From Boesenbergia rotunda (taxonomy: Eukaryota; Streptophyta; Magnoliopsida; Zingiberales; Zingiberaceae): a stretch of DNA of 64,000 nucleotides. Positions 26,725-39,054 of the stretch are shown piece by piece. The first letter of the stretch is position 1. Each line of letters begins with the position of its first letter. A program made the position numbers and the translations under genes. The notes under the pieces are model-generated. The model was not told where the DNA came from. It was given only the letters and a program-made list of their open reading frames with translations, and ran no database searches. The DNA lies in assembly GCA_024364735.1 (NCBI GenBank), contig JAGFNQ010004017.1:1-64000 (forward strand), in the 5' to 3' direction.

Positions 26725-29577
26725 TGTTAAGTATGAAATTTTCGGAGGGCTAAAATGAATAAAAACCAAAATTTAGGGGACGTATTACAAATCATAGAAT
26801 GTGGAGGGTCTTTTTGCAAAAGTGTCATCCAATTACAAATTCAATTTTTCTTCTCCTCTATGCCGCAGCCACTCGTGATTGCTCCTTCTCCTCTTCGCAA
26901 CCACCGTCAGCCTTTGCGATTTCCCTTTTTCTTCCTTACCTATGCACAACCGCCGACCTTGGAAGAGTTGACATCCTTTCCTCTCGTGTCGGCGTTGCTG
27001 TTGTCATCGACAGTGGTCGTCACACCACTGCCCTAATCCCCTCTCTGCGCCGCGAACCCCAAAAAATTCCTCTTCTTCTTCCCAAAGGCTTCACCTTGAC
27101 CCTCCTCTTCTAGTCGTCTTCCTCTCCTTCTTGTTTCTCCCTCTCCAAGCAATGCTAGTTTCCGGCCAAGGGAGGTTTCAAGTCGACGGTAGCGGTAAGG
27201 TGTGGTTTCTTGTTGTTGTCATGAACCCCTTATACTCTTGCATCTAATCAGATGTTTGGACAGGATTGTTCTGGTATCTTGTGATCGTTTCCTCCCATGT
27301 TGACCTCACCGGATCGGAGCAGAAGGGTTGCCACCAACGCACAACAGGTAAGGAGTTCATATAGTGTAAGAGTATGGTTTTGTGTTGGGTTTTTTTTTTC
27401 CATTGTTGTGATTGATTTGTTGTTGAATGGGTTTGATCTGAGGTGTGGGATCCTGGCATGGGTTTTCCTTATAGAATTGGACTTGAGTGGTGTATCGGAT
27501 CTGTGATGTGAGCTTTCCTTTGGTTTCTTAGTTTTGGTCCTGTTCTGTGTTAATTACCGTAAACCTATTCTTGAAGTACTTTGGTATTAGCATGTTCCCA
27601 TTTGAGTTTGTATCACTAGTGGCCATGAGCTTCCTTCAGGGGTATTATGTGAAGGCTTGATCCTAGTTTCTGTTGTGAGCTATTTGTGAGGTTGGGGTTT
27701 GGGATTTATCCTAATAACCTAACCTTGAGAAATGGGGTTAATTGAAAAAAATTAGTTAAGTGAATAGTTAATTAATCAGATATACCTTGATTAACTATGA
27801 TAATCTTTGGATTAAATGGATTATTAATTAATTAATGAGTTGATTAATTAATTAATAGATTGATTAATTATATATATATAGGTTGAGAAGGAATGCATAG
27901 TTGTTTTGGATTTATTTAAATAGATGTTATAATTGAAATTTATCTTAAACATGTTTAGTATTTAGTTTAGCTAATTTATTAATTTTATAAATAGTTAAAC
28001 TTAGTCCTTGACACAGGACTTTGACTTTGGACTAGCACGGTTGATCGTGGGAGGTTCACTTTGTTACGAATATGTCATTTACAAGGCGGACTTCTTACTT
28101 GATTCTTTAGTTCCATTTACCTTTAAATGCATGATTATCCTATTATCTGAGTAGGTTTATTTACCTTAGCTTTATTGTGCTTGTTTTCCTGCTTGGTATT
28201 TTTCTTTGCTTGATCTTTGAGTTAAAAATTCAAAATATTCATCTATACAGTCTAAACTCTTATTTTCTGATCCGAAGAGTACCGCTAGTACTCGTGTACT
28301 TTAGAAATATCATGTGTTCTAATTTTGGTGCATATGTTTCTTATTGATTCCATGATGTTTGACCTGGATGTGTTTATTAACTTTGGTATCATGCACCATA
28401 TTGCATTTATTGCATGCTGACAGTTAGCAGCTTCCTTGTGATTAAGCCCGTCGTCAACCATATAGTGATATGCACACTCAACCACTCGGGGTAATGGTAG
28501 TTGTCAGCCGGTGGTGACACCCACTTTATTATTTATGAGAGATAAGTAGAGTGGTTGTGCTCCCCCGTTGGGTACTAGAGCGGTTGTGCTCCCCTTCTTG
28601 GAGGCAGAGGGTGTTCCTCCTTGTTCTTGAGTATTAGAATGGTTGTGCTCCCCTGGGGTCTTTTATATAGAGCGGTTGTACTCTCCTTTGTCTTGGAGTT
28701 CAAGATTGAGGTTGTTCTCCCAGTATCCTATCCACTCGACCACTCATAGGAGATGGATGTTAGAGTGCATACAGTTGTTACAGTCCTTGCCCGGTCGACC
28801 ACGTAGATATGTGTGATGGTTGTAGATTGGTGTGTAGGGGTGACACATTCTATTGTATCATGTGCATACGATGCATCTTACATTTGTTTGAGCTATAATT
28901 GTTGCATATGATTGAGATGCATATATGGTTGTTGATTTGTATTTATTGTCTAATCTGTTTCTGCTCAGTATTATGAGCAGATTATTGATATGTCATGGGG
29001 GTTTCCGATTATGCCCCGCAAGTATGTTTTCACATTTGTTTATGCTCTTATTTTGGAGACTGTATACCTTGTTTCTATTTGCTTTGATTTATCTTATTTA
29101 TACCATATGTTTATCTATTCACTATACCCGCAGAGTTTAAGGCCAGACTCACCACTGCTTGCTTTTCTTTTTGTTTCAGGTAGTAGATAGTTGTGACTTG
29201 AGTCACTAGGAGAGCCATTGCAGCCAGTCCTTATCCCATCGAGACGACTTCATTTTTGGGTTTGTACTGTTGTGGTTTCCCTTTTATCTTTCTTACTATT
29301 TGGGGATTTATATTTTGTTGTTCGTCTGGTTTTGTCTATGTGCCTCAAAAGGACTTGTCATTTTTGTTTGTAATGTAAGTCATGTCGGTATGCAGTTTTG
29401 GTGAGTTAAATTTCTTTGCAATCTCTTGCATTTCATTTTATGTTATTATGCCAGCCCTGTTGGTTGTGGTATTTGTGATGGTCGTGTTGGCCTTGTATAT
29501 TGGATTTTTATTGTCTGTCATACAAGGGAGGTGCTGTCCGATTTTCTATCGAACATGCAATTCCTCAAGGCATAACA
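26725..29577 (+). mobile_element. Solo LTR G (2853 bp, probable Ty3/gypsy, Tekay/Del-like)
   Basis: It runs from TGTTAAGTATG to GGCATAACA and is flanked by the direct repeat TTGGA (26720-26724 and 29578-29582). No internal region, primer site or polypurine tract is present, so it is a recombined single LTR. It contains an AT repeat (TTAATTAAT units, 27822-27881) and repeated 'gcggttgtgctcccc' phrases at about 28550-28700. Gypsy assignment rests on length and overall style; the family name is a guess. Frames inside (for example 26755-27113, 28925-29190) have no recognisable protein. The insertion splits the F gag. Confidence 0.85.
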
Positions 29578-29582
29578 TTGGA

Positions 29583-30100
29583 TGTGGAGGAACCAAAGAA
29601 AACATGTTTCATGGCTCTCAGGGCAAGAAACCAAACATCCAAGTTCGAGTCTAAGACCAATTCTTAGACTAAGTCTGAGACCGAGTCCAAGCCAAGCCAC
29701 AAATCCGTATCCAGTTTAAAAGGACTAGATGAGCTAACCTCCCCTTTAGAAAATAAAATACTTAGAATAATTGCTTGCTTATCTAAAAATTGGCTAAATC
29801 TGAGTATCAAATTAACTTGCTCCTTAAGGAAGTTAAACACCGTAAGGAACAAGTCAACTTGAACCCCTCAACTAGCGATATTCAAAATGTAAACTCAACT
29901 GAATTGCAAGGCTTGAGGAAGAAAATTCTATCCTGAAAGACCAAGCTGAGGGAATCAAACAAATATTGGAAAAGTTTAACTTTGGGTCAAAGTATTTGAA
30001 TATGATGTTTGGGCCCCAATAAGCCATGTATAATAAATCTAGACTTAGATACAAAACTAACACAACAAACAAATCTTACATGTCTTTACTAAGTCAAAGT
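29583..30100 (+). pseudogene. gag: GAG of element F, C-terminal part, decayed
   Basis: After the second TTGGA the F gag continues as VEEPKKTCFMALRARN, then acidic/Ser-rich and coiled-coil-like text, then 'MYNKSRLRYKTN...SYMSLLSQS'. The last part corresponds to YNRAGIGYRPK...SFVSLMSR in C. Numerous stops and frame changes. No protease follows, because J sequence begins near 30101. Confidence 0.7.
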
Positions 30101-30302
30101 GTTAGAAACCAGGTTGAAGCTGTAGGACTGTTGGCGGGCTGCCCTAAGAGTCAGAATTTTGATCTTTTGCAAATTCTTACAACGATGGACGTTAGTTACA
30201 TCAGTTAATTAAAAACACAAAGCAAATAAAGGAAACTAGTAAGATACACAAAAGGTTTACTTGGATGCAACCAGGGTGGTTGCTAATTCAAGGCAGTTGA
30301 AA
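30101..30302 (-). repeat. LTR J, first segment (minus orientation)
   Basis: Non-coding. The part 'tttacttggatgcaacc...aaggcagttg' (about 30257-30300) matches the corresponding region of the L LTR (38140-38180). The left boundary (30101-30230) is not sharp. J is interrupted by H at 30303 and continues at 45401. Confidence 0.5.
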
Positions 30303-30307
30303 GCTCT

Positions 30308-30908
30308 ATAGGATCGTTTCCGGTACGTTAGAGGGGGGGTGAATAGCATTTCTTCAAAGTCTTTCTTCCTACACAGTTAGTTGCGCAAGCGGAATATACA
30401 ATAACAACAATAAAACAATACTAACCAATGCTAACTACGAAGATTTACTTGGTATCCACCCCGGACGGGTGACTAATCCAAGAATCCGTCGGTGGATCAA
30501 TCCTCGGATAACCTCCGGCTAGCTCTCGTCGCTCTTTGTGGGTGGAGAAACCTCACCACAACACCAAGCAAACCTCTGAGCACAAAGACTACTATCTTGC
30601 CTTTAACCAAGACAAGATTCGTCAAGAATCTTAGCCACCACGAAGTCCTCTTTAAATAGGACTCGGGTTGAAACCCTCGCCACCAGTTGACTGCTCTGAG
30701 GGCAGTTGACTGGTGCCACTGAAATTCGACCGTTGCAACCCAACGTTCGAATTCTCAGCCAACTCACCAGCCACCTACCAGTCAACTGCTCCCAGGGCAG
30801 TCGACTGGTCCCAAGCCAGAACCCTTCTGTGTGTTTCATCAGTCGACTGCCCCAGGCCAGTCGATTGGTCTACTCACCCACCTAAGGTTACCCTTCCTGA
30901 GTACATTC
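30308..30908 (-). repeat. Element H 3' LTR, terminal part
   Basis: It corresponds to the 3' end of the LTR on the element strand. It shows the minus strand of the C-rich terminus (TAGAGGGGGGGTGAATAG, about 30330), TATTTAAA on the minus strand at 30651-30658, and CAGTTGACTGG/CAGTCGACTGG palindromes at about 30683-30870. It ends at I, with CATTC (30904-30908) repeated at 37228-37232. Confidence 0.9.
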
Positions 30909-32434
30909 TGTTAGTGATATGAGAGAAGTGTCCTAAGGCAATCGCCTTATGATTGTAATCATTTATTTTAATAAATGAATATTCACTATTTGAGTATACA
31001 TGTTTGTGTATTTGATTGAGATCTTAAACTCATTTACTGAATGTCCGTAATACAATTCACAGCATGAGAGAATTTGTGATGAATTCACAACTAGTGATTA
31101 TCTCTACATGTGCAATTGTGAAGTATTGAAATTGTCCCTAGTCGATGAATTGATAAATACGAACACTATCAATTCTGTTGAGACTAGCATGGGTTATTCT
31201 CTAATCAGCTGATTCTCACTGGCTGGTGACATTGAGATGTCCGGAGATAAACATGAATGCTAGTTAAGGGAACTAGTTCATTGGAGTGACTGGCTGTAAA
31301 ACTTCATATGGTAGTCTACATATAGATATGTCAGTGAAGTTCTTACTGCAGCTTAAGTGCGATGTTCCTTTGACTTGCGGTGTTCAAGTCATCTTGGTCA
31401 GGGAGACTTATACTTTGACATCTTAAGCAAGCATCTCCAAGGAGGTGTGGATCCAGGATGATTAGGTATAAGCCGAAGTGCCCGAAGATGTTTGAACATC
31501 CTACAAAGGATTCACCACTCCTTGCGAGGAGATGTATACCCGAGGCCTATCGTCGGATTGTTACTCGAAGCCTCTGGCCAGAGCATGACATGCTCAGAGT
31601 ATGAATCTCTTAAATACATGAGAGTAATTAGAATCCGTAGGACGAGAAAACGTTACTTGGGCTAGGTGTGACGTAGTCAGCCTAGTGGGGACTGACACAC
31701 ATAGACCATGTCCTGAACCAAGTGGGTATAAGATGGTGAAGGGAATGGGGCACGATTCATTATAGTTGCTGAAGGGTTTCAGAATTGTTTCTGAGGTCAA
31801 CCGTTGATCTTTCGAATAATTGGGGATCATGATGCACTACTTGGTGTCACTCATGATCGTTCTATAATTAATTGATTAATTATAGACGACCAACATAAAT
31901 CGAAAGCCTATTTAGTCACACGCACTACGAGTAATCCGAGGGATTTAAAACGAGTTGAAAATTGGATTTTTCAATCAAGAGAGATTAAGTTTGGTTGAGC
32001 TAAACGATAAGTCGAATCTGAATTTTTCAGAGATGCATCGGAAGCGTAAAATGGCTAAGTCTTTTGAAGACTTAATAGATGAATTAAATAAGTTTAATTC
32101 ATTGGGGCTTGGCTTGGATGGGCCGGCCAAAGAGGGGCCTCCATCCTCTTTGCTTGGCCGACCACTACAAATGGAGAGAACCAAGTTTTTGGTTCAATTT
32201 ATAAAATAAACCAAGTGTGGTTTGTTTTATAAAATTATGGATGATATAAATTTTTATATAATAAACCAAGGTTTGATTTATTTTTCATGAAAATTAAAAT
32301 GAACCATGGATTGATTTATTTTATAAAATCAATCATGGATTGATTTACCATGATAAGGAAATTTATTCCATAGGAGAGAAGATTTTTATCATGAATTAAA
32401 ATATGATTTTAACCATGATATAAAATCAAACTTG
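30909..32434 (+). repeat. Element I 5' LTR, truncated at its 3' side
   Basis: It starts TGTTAGTGATATGAG and is nearly identical to 35382-36908. It lacks the last roughly 320 bases, which are present in the 3' copy (36908-37227). The break at 32434 is followed by a short 'CACTCTATTTCC' direct repeat (about 32436 and 32480) and then pol. Confidence 0.9.
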
Positions 32435-32486
32435 ACACTCTATTTCCCCATCCTCTTTAGGTATCTTCGTTATTGAATGTCACTCT

Positions 32487-35368
32487 ATTTCCTCGTACAC
32501 CTGGGTACTTGATACTTGGTGTAGCTCACATATATGTAATGACATATAAGGGCTAAGGAATAGAAGAAGGCTCGTCAAGGGAGAAGCGAATTTGCGAGTT
32601 GGAAATGGAGCAAAGATTGCTGCTGTTGCCAGCGGACCATATTTGCTAAAGCTCCCTACTGGACTTGTCTTAGAATTGGATAATTGTTATTTTGTTCCTT
32701 CGTTAATAAAGAACATTGTATCTATTTCATGCTTGAATGAAAAGGGTTATCATTTAACTTTTAGTAACAATTGTTGTTACATAACTTTAAATGGTGTTCT
32801 TTATGGGACCGAAACTTTATGCAATGGTATCTACACGTTAGATTTATCCGGTGACGTTTTCAATATCGAAGTTAACAACAAACGTGCTCGAATAGATAAT
32901 CAAATAGACTCCTATACGTGCATGGCATTGTCGTCTTGGCCATGTAAGTAAGAAACGCATGACCAAATTACACCAATGTGGAATTCTGGAATCATTTGAA
33001 CCCGGTTCATTTGATACATGCGAATCATGCTTAAAAGGCAAGATGACCAAATTACCCTTTTCCGGAAAAGGTAAACCAGTGGGAGAATTGCTTGGTCTAA
33101 TACATACTGATGTATGTGGACCAATGTCAACTCTTGCACAAGGAGGCTATAGCAACTTCATTACCTTTATCGATGATCACTCACGATTCGGGTATGTGTT
33201 CTTAATGAAACACAAATCTGAAGCTTTTGAGAAATTCAAAGAGTTCAGAAGTGAAGTAGAGAAATAGCTTGGCAAAAATATTAAGATACTTCGATCCGAT
33301 CGGGGTGGTGAATACTTAAGTCAAGAGTTTCAAGATTATCTTAGGGACAATGGGATATTGTCTCAATGGACTCCGCCATATACACCACAGCATAATGGTG
33401 TATCTGAGAGGCGTAACCGAACCTTGATGGACATGGTTAGATCTATGATGAATCATGCAACTCTTCCAAAATCATTTTACGAAAGGTTACCAATTCTATC
33501 ATCCCTTGGAACAAAAGGTGTTTGTTTTAAGGCATGTTGTATTTCTAGAAAAAGAATTTCTTTTACAAGAAAACAGTGGGAGTAGCATTGAACTTGAAGA
33601 AGTTCAAGAAACTCCAATAGACATTACACAGACACCTAGTCTAGACCCACAACCAATAACTCATAATGATGAGCTATTAGTTGAACCTAAAACAACACCA
33701 CTTCTTCGTAGGTCTGATAGGACACGCAATATTCCAGAGAGATACGGATTTCTCATAAGTGAATCGAATGACGTGTTACTCATTAACGATGACGAACCTA
33801 TCAGTTATGAAGATGTTCTGAAAAATTCAGAAAGGGATAGATGATTTGAAGCCATGAAGTCGGAAATGGATTCCATGTACAAAAATCAAGTATGGACTTG
33901 GTTAACCCACCTGAAGGGATTAAGCCCATAGGGTGCAAGTGGGTTTTCAAGAAGAAAACCGACATGGAAGGTAATGTTATTACCTTTAAGGCTAGATTAG
34001 TGGCAAAAGAATATCGTCAGAAACAAGGAATTGATTATGACGAAACCTATTCGCCAGTAGCTATGATTAAATCCATTCGGATGCTCCTGGCCATAGCAGC
34101 TCATTATGATTATGAGATATGACAAATGGATGTGAAAACAGCTTTCCTTAATGGAAACCTGCTTGAGGATGTATACATGATACAACCTGAAGGTTTCACA
34201 TCGGTTAATAAAACCAAAGTATGCAAGCTTCGACGATCCATATATGGACTAAAGCAAGCATCCAGGGGCTGGAACATCCGTTTTGATGAGACAATCAAAG
34301 AGTTTGATTTCTCACAAAATCCTGACAAACCTTGTGTGTACAAGAAGGTTAGTGGGAGTGCAGTCGTATTCCTAGTGTTATATGTCGATGACATATTACT
34401 TATAGGAAACGATATATCAGTCTTACAGTCAGTTAAAATTTGGTTGTCCAAAACTTTCTCCATGAAAGACCTGGGAGAAGCAACTTATATCCTTGGGATT
34501 AGAATCTATAGAGATAGATCAAAACGATTGCTTGGTCTTTCGCAGTCTACATATATAGACCGAGTGCTAGAAAGGTTTAGCATGTCGGAATCCAAGAAAG
34601 GTTACCTTCCCATCAGGCATGGGATCAACCTTTCGAAGTCTATGTGTCCACGCACAGAAAACGAGAGGATTTGCATGAATAAGATTCCTTATGCATCCGC
34701 GATAGGATCTATCATGTATGCTATGTTATGTACTAGGCCCGATGTATCGTATGCTCTGAGCGTCACAAGCAGATACCAGTCTGATCCAGGAATGGATCAT
34801 TGGGCGGCTTTCAAGACAATCCTCAAGTACTTAAGAAGCACTAAGGATGTGTTCCTAATATATGGAGAAGGTGATATGGTAATACGTGGGTATACAGATG
34901 CCAGTTTCCAGACAGATAAGGATGACTCCAAATCTCAGTCCGGATACGTATTTATTTTGAATGGAGGCGCAATAAGTTGAAAGAGTTCTAAGCAAGACAT
35001 CGTAGCGGATTCTACCACGGAAGCGGAATATATTGCAGCTTCGGAAGCAGCAAAGGAAGCAGTCTGGATCAAGAAGTTTGTCTCAGAACTTGGTGTGGTT
35101 CCAACCATTGATGAAGCAATACCGGTTTACTGCGACAACAATGGAGCTATTGCACAAGCAAAGGAACCAAGGTCTCTTCAGCGATCCAAACATGTGCTTC
35201 GCCGCTATCATCTGATCAGAGAGATTATAAGTATGAATGATATACAAATTGAGAAAATTTCCACTGAAAGGAATTTAGCGGATCCTTTAACTAAGGCCTT
35301 GCCTCAAAGTAAGTTTGAGGGTCATGTTAGAGCCTGTAGTATTGGGTACCGTAACGATTGGCATTAGG
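32487..35368 (+). pseudogene. pol: POL of element I (protease remnant, integrase, RT, RNase H), broken
   Basis: The order is normal: protease remnant (LDTxCSSHICND-like, about 32497-32535), GAG-pre-integrase (about 32900-33060, CESCLKG), integrase D (LIHTDVCGP), D (SDRGGEY), E (NGVSERRNR), RT (MDVKTAFLNG; YVDDILLIGND), RNase H (YTDASF, STTEAEYIAA, YCDNNGA). The integrase C-terminal half is deleted near 33485, followed by a frameshift. Stops: TAG 33265-33267, TGA 33842-33844, TGA 34120-34122, TGA 34978-34980, each explained by one C-to-T type change of a Gln or Trp codon. The terminal stop is TAG at 35366-35368. Confidence 0.9.
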
Positions 35369-35370
35369 CC

Positions 35371-35381
35371 AAGTGGGAGTT
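35371..35381 (+). promoter_or_regulatory. Polypurine tract of I
   Basis: AAGTGGGAGTT lies directly before the 3' LTR start at 35382 and only two bases after the pol stop. Confidence 0.8.
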
Positions 35382-37227
35382 TGTTAGTGATATGAGAGAA
35401 GTGTCCTAAGGCAATCGCCTTATGATTGTAATCATTTATTTTAATAAATAAATATTCACTATTTGAGTATACATGCTTGTGTATTTGATTGAGATCTTAA
35501 ACTCATTTACTGAATGTCCGCAATACAATTCACAGCATGAGAGAATTTGTGATGAATTCACAACTAGTGATTATCTCTACATGTGCAATTGTGAAGTATT
35601 GAAATTGTCCCTAATCGATGAATTGATAAATACGAATACTATCAATTCTGTTGAGACTAGCTTGAGTTATTCTCTAATCAGCTGATTCTCACTGGCTGGT
35701 GACATTGAGATGTCCGGAGATAAACATGAATGCTAGTTAAGGGAACTAGTTCATTGGAGTGACTGGCTGTAAAACTTCATATGGTAGTCTACATATAGAT
35801 ATGTCAGTGAAGTTCTTACTGCAGCTTAAGTGCGATGTTCCTTTGACTTGAGGTGTTCAAGTCATCTTGGTCATGGAGACTTATACTTTGACATCTTAAG
35901 CAAGCGTCTCCAAGGAGGTGTGGACCCAGAATGATTGGGTATAAGCCGAAGTGCCCGAAGATGTTTGAACAGCCTACAAAGGATTCACCACTCCTTGCGA
36001 GGAGATGAATACCCGAGGCCTATCGTCGGATTGTTACTCGAAGCCTCTGGCCAGAGCATGACATGTTCAGAGTATGAATCTCTTAAATACATGAGAGTAA
36101 TTAGAATCCGTAGGACGAGAAAACGTTACTTGGGCTAGGTGTGACGTAGTCAGCCTAGTGGGGACTGATACACATAGACCATGTCCTGAACCAAGTGGGT
36201 ATAAGATGGTGAAGGGAATGGGGCACGATTCATTATAGCTAATGAAAGGTTTCAGAATTGTTTCTGAGGTCAACCGTTGATCTTTCGATTAATTGGGGAT
36301 CATGATGTACTACTAGGTGTCACTCATGATCGTTCTATAATTAATTGATTAATTATAGATGGCCAACATAAATCAAAAGCCTATTTAGTCACACGCACTA
36401 CGAGTAATCCGAGGGATTTAAAACGAGTTGAAAATTGGATTTTCCAATCAAGAGAGATTAAGTTTGGTTGAGCCAAACGATAAGTCGAATCTGAATTTCT
36501 CAGAGGCGCATCGGAAGCGTAAAATGACTAAGTCTTTTGAAGACTTAATAGATGAATTAAATAAGTTTAATTCATTGGGGCTTGACTTGGATGGGTCGGC
36601 CAAAGAGGGGCCTCCATCCTCTTTGCTTGGCCGGCCACAACAAAGGGAGAGAACCAAGTTTTTGGTTCAATTTATAAAATAAACCAAGTGTGGTTTGTTT
36701 TATAAAATTGTGGATGATATAAATTTTTATATAATAAACCAAGGTTTGATTTATTTTTCATGGAAATTAAAATGAACCATGGATTGGTTTATTTTATAAA
36801 ATCAATCATGGATTGATTTACCATGATAAGGAAATTTATTCCATAGGAGAGAAGATTTTTATCATAAATTAAAATATAATTTTAACCATGATATAAAATC
36901 AAACTTGGCATGATGGAAGCGAAACTCGTGGCTTTGCAAAGTCATCCCGAAGATACTCGGCGTGGACGTGAATAGAGGCGGAGCTTCTAAGGGACGCTTA
37001 CGGTTGGATCTCGTCCCTTCCTTCGAGTTACGCGAGGTAATACGTAAATTAGTTTATGTTTCTGCAAAATTTTAAATATATGATCATGTCTACACAAGAT
37101 AAAATTGCATGCTTAGATGTGTGGTTAAATAATTTGAGAAATTATTTATGCTAAACCTTCCGCTACACGTAATTAATTTTTAAAATTACGAACCCGCATC
37201 CATGTCAACATGCACCCGGTCCCAACA
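35382..37227 (+). repeat. Element I 3' LTR (1846 bp)
   Basis: It runs from TGTTAGTGATATG to GGTCCCAACA. It is close to the 5' copy with scattered substitutions. There is no palindromic-word array of the kind seen in the SIRE-like LTRs. 84-codon frames (31955 and 36428) exist in both LTRs and are treated as non-coding LTR sequence. Confidence 0.92.
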
Positions 37228-37232
37228 CATTC

Positions 37233-37649
37233 CACTCCGCACTCTAACCCTAGGATTTCCCGAGTACAATCACACAGTACTCGTACCCTCACGACTCGAC
37301 TGACTCCTCATCCGCAGCCTCGACTATTGCCTTCGTGCTCTCTTCATCTTCGGCTCCCGTCCCTCGGATACACGCAAGCCTCCATGCCATCCTTCACGCA
37401 TGCCTCCAAGTCCGCGCCCATTAGCTCATCGTCCCTGCTCTCCAAGGTCCCTCGGGTGCATACAAGCTTCCAACTTGTCTCCATGCCACCCTTCACTGTA
37501 CCGAGACCGTCCAGTCAAGTCCATATGTGTAACCTGTACAACCTGCACACTCAACATACACATATAAGAACATAAGGGTAAACCTAACATAAACCCTTTG
37601 CCCAAACATCAAAACACTTGGTCACTCAGGACCACAGATTGCCCCAACA
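37233..37649 (-). repeat. Element H 3' LTR, initial part
   Basis: This continues the H LTR after I. On the element strand it begins TGTTGGGGCAATCTGTGG at 37649, the same style as the A LTR start. The minus-strand polypurine tract (37650-37664, CAAAAAGAGAGAGAT) abuts it. Confidence 0.9.
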
Positions 37650-37664
37650 ATCTCTCTCTTTTTG

Positions 37665-38056
37665 ATGTTTGACAATACGTTTATGTTAGGGAAAGCAAAA
37701 TAGTAGTCAATAGCAAAAACAATGCATATGCAATGCAAAAATGGATCCTATCCCAAGGCACCCCACACCTAACCCTCCAGGTTAGGATTTTTCCACACCT
37801 AACTTCCCAAGTTAGGAATTTCCACACCTAGCCCTCCAAGATAGGACTTTTCACACCTAACCCTCCAAGTTAGGACTTTTTCAGCACGAGCTTTTTTAAA
37901 GCTTTTCCAAAGCTCCCCCTATATTGGACTTACAAAGTCTTTTTAAGAACCTCTCTAAGGTTCCCCTTACGCCAAGAATGGAGCAACCATGCTCCCCCTA
38001 AACCTAGGGTTTTTCCACACCTAACTTCCCAAGTTAGGAATTTCCCAACTTGTGTT
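37665..38056 (-). other. 3' spacer of H, left of L
   Basis: Non-coding. It contains CCTAACC...GGTTAGG / CCTAGCC palindromic words (37764-37880), purine-tract complements (CTCCCCCTA near 37912 and 37993), and matches the 3' spacer of A in reverse. It is interrupted by L at GTGTT (38052-38056). Confidence 0.75.
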
Positions 38057-39054
38057 TGTAGGATCGGGTCGACCGGCTAGAGGGGGGTGAATAGACGGTT
38101 TATGAAAAATAAGCACTAACACTCGTCTTTAAAAAAAAATAAACTTGGTTGCAACAGAGTCGTTGCTTCCAAGGCAGTTGATGCTCTAACAGAAACTCCT
38201 TAAGGCGGAGAAGCCTTTACAGTTGTAGCACAGAGAAAGCTTAGAGAGAAAGAGAGTTTACAACTCAATTAATTGAATTAACTTCTAAAACTCCAAGCCT
38301 ATTTATAGGTTATGAAAATAAATCCAGATCGTAGATCTTTGATAGGATTTCTCTTATCTGTTGATCTGCAGATTCGATCTTGATGGTTGATCATGGATAT
38401 ATTTTAACCATGGCCTTTAGATCTGATTAAAGGATAATGTAATATTATCCTTTATGTTTTGATTATTTTAATTAAAACTTTATCTTCCCTCCTTGCTCGA
38501 GATGATTGTTGTATCCATCTCGCTGTTGTAATCTATAAGTAGCAATATCGCCAATACATATTTGCCAACGCCCTTTATCCCAGTTGGTAAGTGGATTTGT
38601 GTATTTGGTGGAGGAATTGGGTTCGATCCTTCCTTGGCATCAAAACTTTGTTTTTTCTTTTGGGCGAATTTTCTCATTTCTTTCATTTCTTTTGGGCGCT
38701 TGGACTAGTCTTTTTGATTCTTCGTCTTCTGGGTGATTTCCGGCCAACCGAAGTTAGGCTCACCCGAACCCGACTCCGGCCTTTCGCCCTCGAGCGTCCT
38801 TCCTCCCGGCTTCTCGTCCCTCGGACACCGCGCACGTCCTTCTCGCTCCACCGGTGTACTCTTCCGCAGCTTCCGCGTCCCTCAGATTGTACTGAGCCCG
38901 TCGGCTCACTTCCCCGCGCAATCCTTCTCGTCCGCTGCGTCTTACGCTCGACTTCCTCCGTACCTAAGTTCCTGTACACTTAGCAGAGGGATTAAAACCA
39001 ACAGGACCTAACCTAACTTGGTTGATCACATCAAAACCAACCGGGGCACCAACA
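38057..39054 (-). repeat. Element L 3' LTR
   Basis: Plus strand TGTAGGATCGGG...CACCAACA. It contains the complement of the C-rich terminus (CTAGAGGGGGGTGAATAG), TATAAATA on the minus strand at 38300-38307, and a tRNA-like segment with box-A- and box-B-like words on the plus strand (38578-38632). Confidence 0.93.
38578..38632 (+). other. tRNA-like pol III box pair within L LTR (second copy 41509-41563)
   Basis: TCCCAGTTGGTAAGTGG resembles a box A and GGTTCGATCCTTCC a box B, about 35 bases apart, followed by a T-rich stretch. It resembles a SINE head or a degenerate tRNA. No cloverleaf with a good acceptor stem was found, so it is not called a tRNA gene. Confidence 0.35.

Larger units (their letters stand above)
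30909..37227 (+). mobile_element. Element I: Ty1/copia of a different lineage, internally deleted
   Basis: Both outer ends and the duplication CATTC (30904-30908, 37228-37232) are intact. The element lacks the end of its 5' LTR, the primer site, all of GAG and most of the protease; sequence jumps at about 32434 straight into pol. The integrase core is also shortened. The 3' LTR (35382-37227) is complete. Residue style (CESCLKGKMTKLPFSG, YVDDILLIGND) differs from the SIRE-like elements and resembles TNT1-94-type annotations. Confidence 0.9.

Noticed and set aside
26755..27113. Overlapping 93- and 104-codon frames
   Set aside because: They lie within solo LTR G, have low-complexity composition and no homologous pattern elsewhere in the window.
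31955..32209. 84-codon frame in both LTRs of I
   Set aside because: Open in both copies but these are duplicated LTRs; no domain or codon-level evidence.
38578..38632. Functional tRNA gene
   Set aside because: Box-like words only; no acceptor stem or clear anticodon arm.
38683..38979. Arg-rich 98-codon frame (and 41613-41910)
   Set aside because: LTR sequence of L in both copies with conflicting frames between copies; GC-rich composition explains the open frames.
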